The notes under the pieces: generated by a model
What the model saw: only the letters and a program-made list of their open reading frames with translations
What the model was told of the DNA's origin: nothing
Databases searched by the model: none
Shown: piece by piece, positions 13,793 to 19,963 of the stretch
Layout: every line of letters begins with the position of its first letter
Numbering within the stretch: the first letter of the stretch is position 1
Translations under genes and position numbers: made by a program
DNA from: a virus
Length of the DNA: 24,953 bases
Virus record (IMG/VR): IMGVR_UViG_3300045006_000291
Coordinates: 1 to 24,953 of that record
Reading direction: 5' to 3' (one strand)

Positions 13793-14367
13793 AATTCCTT
13801 TATAAGTTGGCGGTTCAGTCAAAAATAAGGGGATTGCATAGTTTCGGTTTGGCTTTTTTTGATAAGGAAATGATTACTAAGAAAACGAGGACTTTACCTG
13901 GGTTAGATTTCTTTGAGGATTTTTTGAATTCAGGGAGTTTGTCTCTAATTTACCACAATCGTTATTCAACTTCTGGAGATTATCAGGATATGGAGAATAA
14001 TCAGCCGATAACCATAGGAGATATTTCTGTGGCGGTTAATGGAAATATCTCAATGAAGGAAAAAGGGGAGTTTGAGAAAGAGTTTGGTGTTAGATGTATA
14101 ACAGCGAACGATTCCGAGATTTTGTTGCATAAGATAGAGTCAAAAGAAGTTTTGGAGTTGTTGAGGTATGAGGGGGTAACTTTGGCGGCAGTTTATTTGC
14201 GGAGGGGTTGTTTGTATGCTGTTCGGAATGATAAAAGACCTTTGTATAAGTTTAATTATTTAAATGCTACTTATGTTTGCTCCACACAAGATATAGCTAT
14301 GAGGGCAGGATTTAAAAATGGTTTGTTTCCAATTAAACCTTTTGAGATATTTGAAGTAAATGTTTGA
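13741..14367 (+). CDS. Stand-alone class II glutamine amidotransferase
   Basis: The start is fixed by MCGIIGFI: removal of Met exposes the N-terminal nucleophile Cys of Ntn-type glutaminases, so translation must begin here, 52 bases inside the kinase gene. Other active-site blocks are intact: RGLHSFGLAFF (30-40), YHNRYSTSGD (71-80; Arg74), NNQPI (86-90), VNGNIS (99-104; oxyanion Asn100-Gly101), NDSEIL (123-128; Asp124) and RNDKRPLY. The enzyme should release ammonia from glutamine for a partner. At 208 residues it is only the glutaminase domain; no GlmS, PurF or AsnB synthase domain follows. The partner must be separate, most likely a neighbour. It resembles in concept the Gat domain of Gat-QueC. 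Confidence 0.85.
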   Translation: MCGIIGFITREKTIGQIEFLYKLAVQSKIRGLHSFGLAFFDKEMITKKTRTLPGLDFFEDFLNSGSLSLIYHNRYSTSGDYQDMENNQPITIGDISVAVNGNISMKEKGEFEKEFGVRCITANDSEILLHKIESKEVLELLRYEGVTLAAVYLRRGCLYAVRNDKRPLYKFNYLNATYVCSTQDIAMRAGFKNGLFPIKPFEIFEVNV

Positions 14368-15436
14368 CAAAAAACGGCTACAACTATTCTTGGAGTATTA
14401 TTACAAAATTATGGTTATTGGGGATTGTGACCCGCAGTATGCTGGATTAAGGTATTTGGCGCGAAGGTTTGAATTAAATATGGAGCAAAGATTTTGGTTG
14501 GCTTTTTTGTATTCAGCTTCATATTGTTTACCAACTACTTTTTTCGTTTATAATGAGTTCCCTGATTTTGAAAATGTTGATGTTGACCGAATGGATAGAT
14601 GGTGGTTTAAGTATAAAAGTAAGCTTTTGTTTCAAACTGACAGGCGTTGGATAAAGCAAAATGATGCTTTTGTTAAGATGGTAGCTTCTTACATAGCATT
14701 TATGGATGGAGCAAGTAGGAGATTTCCAAAACAAGAGGGTAGTTTGTGTAATCAGGCCGTAAATGGCTCTCAAAGCAATTTCTTCTTCGGGAATGCCCAG
14801 AAGGGCAGTGACCCTTATTATAACTATCAGAGATTGTATTTAGCGAGTTCTAATCTATATTATTTTGGTCAATACTCACTTTTCTTATTCTTGGAGGCAA
14901 TACAAAAACTAACCGATTTACCAATTAGGCCGAATACAATTGATTTAGTTGAGGCTCATTCTTGTAGGCAGGGGTTGTATTACATTTTAGGTTGGGATTA
15001 TTTAGTTAATAAAAGTGGTGCGGCAAAAAAGGAGGTTCTTCAGAAGGAATTAAAATGGGTATTAAAGCGTTATTTGACCAACCTGATGGAAATCTTAGTA
15101 AAGAAATACCCCTCTTTGGATGTTAATTATTGGAATATAGAAACTGTCCTTTGTGGCTTCAAGAAACTTTTTTGGGAAAGTAGATATTTGACTTACTACA
15201 TAGATAGATTACAATCGGAAATTCAGAATATGGAGAGTGGAATAAGGGAGGGGGTTGATTGGAGTGTGCTTTGGGATTTCAGGCGAGAATACTTTGATAA
15301 TTCGCTTTTAGGCGAACTAAGAGGTCGCTTAGCGGCATTTGATAAGGCTAAGTTGTATTACTTAACACGGCAAGGCAAATTAGATGATTTTAAGGGCTTG
15401 CCTGTGGTAAAAGATGATATTTTGAGACGAACTTGA
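14360..15436 (+). CDS. Candidate amino acid:DNA transferase (AADT-like)
   Basis: A 358-residue, mostly helical protein without membrane segments. It has an N-terminal LFLEYYYKIMVIGDCDPQYA (9-28), then EQRFWLAFLYSASYCLPTTF (42-61) and VYNEFPDFENVDVDRMDRWW (63-82), LLFQTDRRWIKQND (89-102) and a long aromatic-rich C-terminal half. This resembles, from memory, the helical alpha-glutamyl/putrescinyl-thymine pyrophosphorylase-type proteins, renamed amino acid:DNA transferases, that couple an amino acid to phosphorylated 5-hydroxymethyluracil in phage DNA. The place after a P-loop kinase is the expected one. Without an alignment this stays tentative; an unrelated helical protein is the alternative. 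It overlaps the amidotransferase gene by eight bases and is the last gene of its run. Confidence 0.5.
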   Translation: MFDKKRLQLFLEYYYKIMVIGDCDPQYAGLRYLARRFELNMEQRFWLAFLYSASYCLPTTFFVYNEFPDFENVDVDRMDRWWFKYKSKLLFQTDRRWIKQNDAFVKMVASYIAFMDGASRRFPKQEGSLCNQAVNGSQSNFFFGNAQKGSDPYYNYQRLYLASSNLYYFGQYSLFLFLEAIQKLTDLPIRPNTIDLVEAHSCRQGLYYILGWDYLVNKSGAAKKEVLQKELKWVLKRYLTNLMEILVKKYPSLDVNYWNIETVLCGFKKLFWESRYLTYYIDRLQSEIQNMESGIREGVDWSVLWDFRREYFDNSLLGELRGRLAAFDKAKLYYLTRQGKLDDFKGLPVVKDDILRRT

Positions 15437-15461
15437 AAAATCTACGATTTTATGCTATTTT
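15433..15461 (+). promoter_or_regulatory. Leaderless promoter for second modification operon
   Basis: TTGAAA (15433-15438), 17 bases, then TATTTT (15456-15461) with an extended TGC just before it. Six bases (GATTAT) separate the -10 from the ATG at 15468, so the transcript should start at the AUG. It would drive six genes to 19492. Confidence 0.6.
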
Positions 15462-15467
15462 GATTAT

Positions 15468-16043
15468 ATGGAAGTGAGAGATTTACCGATAAAGGATTTG
15501 AAATTTTCTGATTATAATCCTCGTGAAATTACAGAGCACGATTTTGCTTCTTTAAAGCGTTCTATTCAAGAGTTTGGATTTGTTGAGCCTGTGGTGGTGA
15601 ATAAAGATTTAGAGATTATTGGTGGACATATGAGAGTTAAAGCGGCTTCGGAGTTGGGAATGGAGGTTGTTCCTTGTATGGTTGTGGATTTGCCTCCTGA
15701 AAAAGCTAAGTTGTTGAATTTGGCTTTGAATCGGATTAGTGGGCGATGGGATACCGACAAGTTAGGTCAGCTAATTACGGAATTAACTATTGCGGGAGCT
15801 AATGTAGATTTGAGTGGGTTTGAAGGGTGGGAACTTAGCTATTATAATTTAGGGCCTGATAAGGAAACCGAGAATGTCCCAAACATTGAAGGTGTTGAAC
15901 CAGAAAAATCTACAATACTGATTTTTGTTTTTAATAATGAAGAAGATGCCAATAAGTGTTCAGCTTTTTTTAGCGAGGGAAAGCAAGTGAAAACGATTGC
16001 TGGGCAGAAGTTATTAGATTTTATTAATAATTGTGGCCGATAA
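15468..16043 (+). CDS. ParB/Srx-like protein with C-terminal domain (copy 2)
   Basis: Residues 1-100 form a ParB N-terminal domain: DLPIKDLKFSDYNPREI (5-21), FVEPVVVN and box II IIGGHMRVKAASELG (50-64), then LNLALNRISGRWD (83-95), which parallels FRIIDNKLNESPWD in the protein at 12612. After a linker, residues 148-189 (STILIFVFNNEEDANKCSAF and on, with FFSEGKQVKT and KLLDFI) match the C-terminal domain of that protein (FFEEGGKVSS, KLLGLI). So the two are paralogues with the same two-domain layout, one at the head of each modification operon. The function is probably DNA-directed support of base modification; that is inferred from context. Translation would start on a leaderless message. It overlaps the radical SAM gene by 11 bases. 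Confidence 0.8.
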   Translation: MEVRDLPIKDLKFSDYNPREITEHDFASLKRSIQEFGFVEPVVVNKDLEIIGGHMRVKAASELGMEVVPCMVVDLPPEKAKLLNLALNRISGRWDTDKLGQLITELTIAGANVDLSGFEGWELSYYNLGPDKETENVPNIEGVEPEKSTILIFVFNNEEDANKCSAFFSEGKQVKTIAGQKLLDFINNCGR

Positions 16044-17292
16044 ATACTATAGTTCTCCAAGATGGAGCAATGAGATTTTGGATTGTTCCATGCCGATGAC
16101 CTTTGATACATATAATCTATGTTCTTATCAATGTATTTATTGCTTCAGTTTTTACCAACGCGTTCATTATGAAGATTATGTTAATAAGAATATCAGGGCT
16201 GTTAATGTAGAGAAAGTAAAGAAGATATTTACTGACCCGGATAGTAGTCAATTTGGGCCTTATGTCAAGAAACGAATGGTGATGCAATGGGGTGGTTTGA
16301 GTGAACCTTTTGATTTAGCTGAGAGGAAATTGGGGGTAAGTTTGGAATTGATGAAATTTTTTAGGGAGATTGATTATCCGATTAGTTTCTCTACGAAGTC
16401 TGTTTGGTTTTTAAAGGATGATAGGTATAGAGAAGTTTTAAGAGGGGCTGATAATTTTCATTTTAAGGTTAGTATTATTACTTTAGATGAGGAAAAAGCA
16501 AGAAAGATAGAACAAGGAGTGCCTACTCCTGAAGAAAGGCTTTGGGCAATGGGGGAGTTAAAAAATTTGGGCGTAGCGGCAGTAAATTTGCGTTTAAGGC
16601 CATTTATTATTGGAGTTAGTAATCCTACTCATTTGGAGTTAATAAGGAAGGCGAAGGAGGTGGGGGCTTTTGGAGTTAGCACGGAGTTTTTTTGTCTTGA
16701 AGCAAGGTCTAACACTGTAGTTAAGGAAAGATATAAAGAAATGAGTAAGGTTTGCGGATATGATTTGTGGGATTTTTATTGGGAATTTTCTCGGGGGACA
16801 AGTTATAGAAGATTAAATTATGAAATAAAAAGACCATATATGATAGAAATGGAGGCTCTTTGTAAAGAGCTTGGATTGAAATTTTTTGTTAGCGATGCCC
16901 ATCACAAGGAAAGATGTGCTTGGGGAAGCTGTTGTGGACTCCCTCAAGGTGGAAAGTTTGATAATTTTGCTAAGTGTCAATTTACTCAAGCTATTATTGT
17001 AGCTAAAGAAAAAGGAGAAGTTAAGTTTAGTGACATTTCCGAATTGGGACATGATTATTTGGATAATGTTACTTATGGGGGAGCTTGGGGGTTAAATGGT
17101 GGGACAATGTTAAATGAAGCTAAAAATAGGTTTAAGTCTTTGTATGATTTTGTAAGAACAGTCTGGAACAATCCAAAGCGAAAAAGTTCTCCGTTCTATT
17201 ATTTTGATAGGATTTTAATTCCTGATAGATTGGATGAGAATGGTGACATGGTTTATCGGTTTAATCAAAGGAAGTATGAGGGGAAAAGATGA
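16033..17292 (+). CDS. Radical SAM enzyme
   Basis: The start is GTG at 16033, overlapping the previous gene. The radical SAM signature is LCSYQCIYCF with Cys30, Cys34 and Cys37 (CxxxCxxC), which holds the 4Fe-4S cluster that cleaves SAM. WGGLSEPFD (86-94) is the usual SAM-binding GGE-like motif after strand 2, and ISFSTKSV a later strand; these resemble the SplB/spore-photoproduct-lyase-like branch. A second set of cysteines, Cys295, Cys300, Cys301 and Cys315 (CAWGSCC ... KC), could bind an auxiliary cluster. It is not QueE: at 419 residues it is almost twice as long and lacks its N-terminal pattern. Radical SAM enzymes occur in thymidine-hypermodification clusters, where they remodel the side chain of the base; here that role is inference. 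Confidence 0.85.
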   Translation: MADKYYSSPRWSNEILDCSMPMTFDTYNLCSYQCIYCFSFYQRVHYEDYVNKNIRAVNVEKVKKIFTDPDSSQFGPYVKKRMVMQWGGLSEPFDLAERKLGVSLELMKFFREIDYPISFSTKSVWFLKDDRYREVLRGADNFHFKVSIITLDEEKARKIEQGVPTPEERLWAMGELKNLGVAAVNLRLRPFIIGVSNPTHLELIRKAKEVGAFGVSTEFFCLEARSNTVVKERYKEMSKVCGYDLWDFYWEFSRGTSYRRLNYEIKRPYMIEMEALCKELGLKFFVSDAHHKERCAWGSCCGLPQGGKFDNFAKCQFTQAIIVAKEKGEVKFSDISELGHDYLDNVTYGGAWGLNGGTMLNEAKNRFKSLYDFVRTVWNNPKRKSSPFYYFDRILIPDRLDENGDMVYRFNQRKYEGKR

Positions 17293-17843
17293 GTAATGAT
17301 AAATTAGTATCCATTATAAAGGAGTTATTAAAAGAGTTGGGAGCCAATTTAGAGAATCCTAACTTTAGAGAAACGCCTCAGCGTGTGGCAAAGATGTTGA
17401 AACATTTCTTTCGGGATGACAAAAAGAAGATTTTGGAAGAGATTAAACAAAAGGTATTCCCCTCTGAGAATGACCAAATGGTAATTCTAAAAGGTATAGA
17501 GTGTTTTGGTATGTGTCCTCATCATTTAGTTCCAATTGTTTATACTGTTGATATTGGCTATGTCCCTAATGGAAAAGTTTTGGGGTTGAGTAAGTTAGCC
17601 CGTTTAGCAATCGCTTTGTCTTCATTTCCAAAGCTTCAAGAGGATTTTACAAGGGAGATAGCGGATGTGTTGGAGTCGAGTTTGGAGCCTTTGGGGGTAA
17701 TGGTGGTGGTTAGAGGAATTCATAGTTGTATAAGGTGTAGGGGAGTTGAAAAAGATAGTATAGCAATTACAAGTGATTGTCGTGGGGTGTTGAGGAGGAA
17801 GCCCGAAGCTCGGATGGAGTTTCTTGAGCTTATAAGGGGGTGA
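17289..17843 (+). CDS. folE: GTP cyclohydrolase I
   Basis: All landmarks of FolE are present in 184 residues: GMCPHHLVP (74-82; zinc ligands Cys76 and His79, catalytic His78), GYVPNGKVLGLSKLARLA (90-107), LQEDFTREIADVLESSL (116-132), GVMVVVRGIHSCIRCRGV (136-153; catalytic His145, zinc ligand Cys147). The usual M-x-M before RGV reads I-R-C here. The enzyme opens GTP to dihydroneopterin triphosphate, the entry to both folate and 7-deazaguanine (queuosine/preQ0) synthesis. With a DpdA-like gene two positions on, the 7-deazaguanine use is more likely. QueD, QueE and QueC are not in the window and would come from elsewhere in the phage or the host. It starts in an ATGA overlap with the radical SAM gene. 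Confidence 0.95.
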   Translation: MSNDKLVSIIKELLKELGANLENPNFRETPQRVAKMLKHFFRDDKKKILEEIKQKVFPSENDQMVILKGIECFGMCPHHLVPIVYTVDIGYVPNGKVLGLSKLARLAIALSSFPKLQEDFTREIADVLESSLEPLGVMVVVRGIHSCIRCRGVEKDSIAITSDCRGVLRRKPEARMEFLELIRG

Positions 17844-17850
17844 AAAAGTT

Positions 17851-18003
17851 ATGAAGGTGCAAGTTTTGTCTTTGTTAACAGGAGTTATTTGTGGTTTTGT
17901 GTTTGGCAAATTAAAGTTGCCAATTCCTGCACCAGGAGTTATTGAGGGAATTATTGGGATTATTGGTATTTTTTTAGGATATAAGATTTCATTAATGTTA
18001 TGA
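17851..18003 (+). CDS. XapX-domain membrane peptide
   Basis: A 50-residue peptide: LSLLTGVICGFVFGKLKLPIPAPG, split around residue 20, then VIEGIIGIIGIFLGYKI. Two short hydrophobic helices around a conserved-looking LPIPAP turn, followed by a GIIGIIGIFLG helix, match the XapX (DUF1427) family pattern '.G...G......vP.PAP...G..Gi.Gi..G'. The family's function is not established. It begins seven bases after folE (AAGGGGGTGA ribosome site overlapping the folE stop) and ends in an ATGA overlap with the DpdA-like gene, so it is co-translated with both. A membrane peptide between two base-synthesis enzymes is unexpected; a role in precursor uptake is only a thought. Confidence 0.75.
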   Translation: MKVQVLSLLTGVICGFVFGKLKLPIPAPGVIEGIIGIIGIFLGYKISLML

Positions 18004-18740
18004 AAATCTTTTTAGCTGGTGCCAATGAGTTTGATATGTTGAAGACGTGGGGTTTGAAGCATTTGCTAATATCTTATCCATGTTTTTTAGATGAGCCTTT
18101 TGAGGAACGGGATTTTGAGGGAGTTGAGCTTTTCTTAGATAGTGGTGCTTTTTCCATTTTTACTTTGGGAATTAAAATCGATTTAGATAGGATGATTGAG
18201 GATTATAAAAGACTTAATTGGATAAAAATGAAATGTGGGCTTGATGTAATTGGGGATGGAGAAGCTACAAAGGCAAATTGTGTTAAAATGAAGGAGGCGG
18301 GATTAGATATTATCCCGACCTTTCATTTTGGAGAAGATTATAGTATTTTGAGATTTTATTTAGACAATTGGGGGTTGGTTGCTTTAGGGGGCGTTGCCCA
18401 ATTAAGAGTTAGAAAAAAATTACAGCCTTGGTTGGATAGCTGTTTTTTAATTATTAAAGATTATTGGCCAAAGAAAATTCATGGATTTGCTATAACAGCA
18501 TCTTGGGCTTTGAAAAGGTATCCTTTTTATAGTGTGGATAGCACAAGGTGGTTGGCGGTAGCGAGGTATGGTGAGGTGTTAAAATGTGAAGGTTATGATA
18601 TTGGTTGTTCTGAGAAAAAGTTGTTTTATTTGAATAAACGGGGATTGGATTTCCTTTTGTATAATAATGTAAAAGCTTTTTTGGATTTGGAAAAGAATAT
18701 AACGAGACTTTGGGAGAGTAAAGGAGTTATATGGAGCTAA
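18000..18740 (+). CDS. dpdA: DpdA/TGT-like DNA 7-deazaguanine transglycosylase
   Basis: The 246-residue protein looks like the short phage branch of the tRNA-guanine transglycosylase TIM barrel. FLDSGAFS (45-52) has the position of the TGT DSGGFQ with Asp47, LDVIGDG (81-87) a strand of the barrel, VALGGVAQ (127-134) the GG loop that contacts the base, HGFAITAS (161-168) a late strand and YSVDSTRW (177-184) with Asp180 as the second catalytic Asp. DpdA enzymes exchange guanine in DNA for preQ0 or a relative. It is shorter than tRNA-type TGT (about 370 residues) and lacks the CxCxxC zinc site. The nearby FolE fits this call. It overlaps the XapX gene by four and the ParB-like gene by ten bases. 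Confidence 0.75.
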   Translation: MKIFLAGANEFDMLKTWGLKHLLISYPCFLDEPFEERDFEGVELFLDSGAFSIFTLGIKIDLDRMIEDYKRLNWIKMKCGLDVIGDGEATKANCVKMKEAGLDIIPTFHFGEDYSILRFYLDNWGLVALGGVAQLRVRKKLQPWLDSCFLIIKDYWPKKIHGFAITASWALKRYPFYSVDSTRWLAVARYGEVLKCEGYDIGCSEKKLFYLNKRGLDFLLYNNVKAFLDLEKNITRLWESKGVIWS

Positions 18741-19492
18741 AAGGAGAAGTAAAAAAGGTTTTAATAGATGATGTTGTGCCGAACAGTTTTAACCCAAAGC
18801 TTCCTGTGGAGGAAAGCCAGGAGAACGCGGAGCGGTATCGGGCGATTGTGGAAGGTATTAAGAAATGGGGAATGTTTGAGGCAATTATTGTCAGGCAAGC
18901 GGGCGGAAAGTATGAAATTATTGATGGTTATCATCGTTGGAGAGCTTGTAAAGAGTTGGGCTATGTGGAAGTTTTGATAAATGATTTGGGGAATGAAATA
19001 AGTGATGAAGTTGCAAAAAAGATAAACATTTTGAAAGAGAAGGCAAGAGTTCCTCTTGATATGATTTTGAGTTTAAGGGTGATAGAAGGGTTAGCGCAGG
19101 GAGCGGATGTTGAAGAGTTGGCAAAAGAGCTTGGCTATCAGAGACAGAAGTTATTGGAGGATTTGGAGGTCGCAAGGTTTGATTGGAATCATTATCATAG
19201 TGGGCCCGTAGAAATTGAAGGGAAAGGAAATGAGGGGGAAAATGTGGTTGAGATAAGAGCTACCAATGAAGAGATAGAAGTAATTAAGGATTTGGTGGCA
19301 AAGTCTGTAAGGGTAGGGGTAGAAGATGTTGAAATAGCGAGGTTGATGAGGGTTGATAGAATTATTATGACAAAGGAGCAAAAGAAGGTTTTGTTTGATG
19401 CTATTGGGAAGTTTTTAGTTAAACATTCTGAAGTAAAAGGTAAGGGGGCGGCTCTTGAAGGATTGTGTAGTGATTATTTAGCAAGAGCGTGA
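18731..19492 (+). CDS. ParB-like protein with HTH-like region (copy 3)
   Basis: Residues 1-110 form a ParB N-terminal domain: VVPNSFNPKLP (15-25) and box II IIDGYHRWRACKELGY (63-78), closer to canonical ParB (GxHRxxA) than the other two copies. Residues about 118-146 (GADVEELAKELGYQRQKL and on) look like a helix-turn-helix, as in chromosomal ParB. The rest (160-253) is helical and unassigned; the C-terminal domain shared by the proteins at 12612 and 15468 is absent. It could act in DNA binding for modification or as a regulator. It is the last gene of its operon; the next promoter begins within its end. Confidence 0.75.
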   Translation: MELKGEVKKVLIDDVVPNSFNPKLPVEESQENAERYRAIVEGIKKWGMFEAIIVRQAGGKYEIIDGYHRWRACKELGYVEVLINDLGNEISDEVAKKINILKEKARVPLDMILSLRVIEGLAQGADVEELAKELGYQRQKLLEDLEVARFDWNHYHSGPVEIEGKGNEGENVVEIRATNEEIEVIKDLVAKSVRVGVEDVEIARLMRVDRIIMTKEQKKVLFDAIGKFLVKHSEVKGKGAALEGLCSDYLARA

Positions 19493-19498
19493 TATAAT
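19470..19498 (+). promoter_or_regulatory. Leaderless promoter of packaging genes
   Basis: A perfect TATAAT (19493-19498) stands exactly six bases (AAAAAT) before the ATG at 19505. At 17 bases upstream is GTGATT (19470-19475), a weak -35. The transcript should start at the AUG. The weak -35 suggests help from an activator or lower basal strength. Confidence 0.6.
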
Positions 19499-19504
19499 AA
19501 AAAT

Positions 19505-19963
19505 ATGGCAGAAGAAAATGTTGGCGGAAGGCCAGAAATTACTGAAGAGCAGAAGAAGGAAATGCTCCAAAAACTGGAGGCATTTTTGAAGTCGGGTTTG
19601 AGTGTTAGAAAAGCCCTTAGGGAAGCCCAAGTTCCTAATTCAAGTTTTTACAAATTAATGGAGCGGGATGAGGGGTTTAGGGAGCAAATTAACCGATTTC
19701 GTCAGTTTCTGTCCGTAGTTTTTAATAATACAGTTATTAGATATTTGAGAGCTATTATTGAAAAGCAAAATGATGGAGAAGAATTAACAAAGGAGGATGT
19801 TGAGTTTTTAAAGTGGTTTGCTACTAATAGCAATTTGACAAAAGAAGAGTATGGTGAGAGGAAAGATATTGGGTTGTATGACCCAGAGGCAGAAATAAGG
19901 AGGATTGCGGGTTTAATTGATGAAGCTTCAGCAAAGGGAAACGAAGATGCCTCTAAGGAGTAA
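19505..19963 (+). CDS. terS: Terminase small subunit
   Basis: The 152-residue protein begins with GRPEITEEQKKEMLQKLEAF, then SGLSVRKALREAQVPNSSFY (33-52), a helix-turn-helix of the type found in small terminases, followed by KLMERDEGFREQINRFRQFL and a helical C-terminal half. It would bind phage DNA at the packaging site and regulate the large subunit. The gene immediately precedes the large terminase, as is usual, which carries much of the weight of this call. It has no ribosome site; its start lies directly behind a leaderless promoter. Confidence 0.8.
   Translation: MAEENVGGRPEITEEQKKEMLQKLEAFLKSGLSVRKALREAQVPNSSFYKLMERDEGFREQINRFRQFLSVVFNNTVIRYLRAIIEKQNDGEELTKEDVEFLKWFATNSNLTKEEYGERKDIGLYDPEAEIRRIAGLIDEASAKGNEDASKE

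Noticed and set aside
13741-14367. The amidotransferase as GlmS or PurF.
   Set aside because: Only the glutaminase domain is present, the stop is clean, and the next gene has no isomerase or phosphoribosyltransferase motif.
16033-17292. Radical SAM protein as QueE.
   Set aside because: Tempting beside folE, but 419 residues is too long, the N-terminal QueE pattern is missing and additional C-terminal cysteines are present.
19917-19946. TTG 19917 or ATG 19920 as terL start.
   Set aside because: The AAGGAGG at 19897 is 13-16 bases away, which is too far, while ATG 19947 has a purine site at normal spacing. The conserved ATPase part begins after 19947 in any case.
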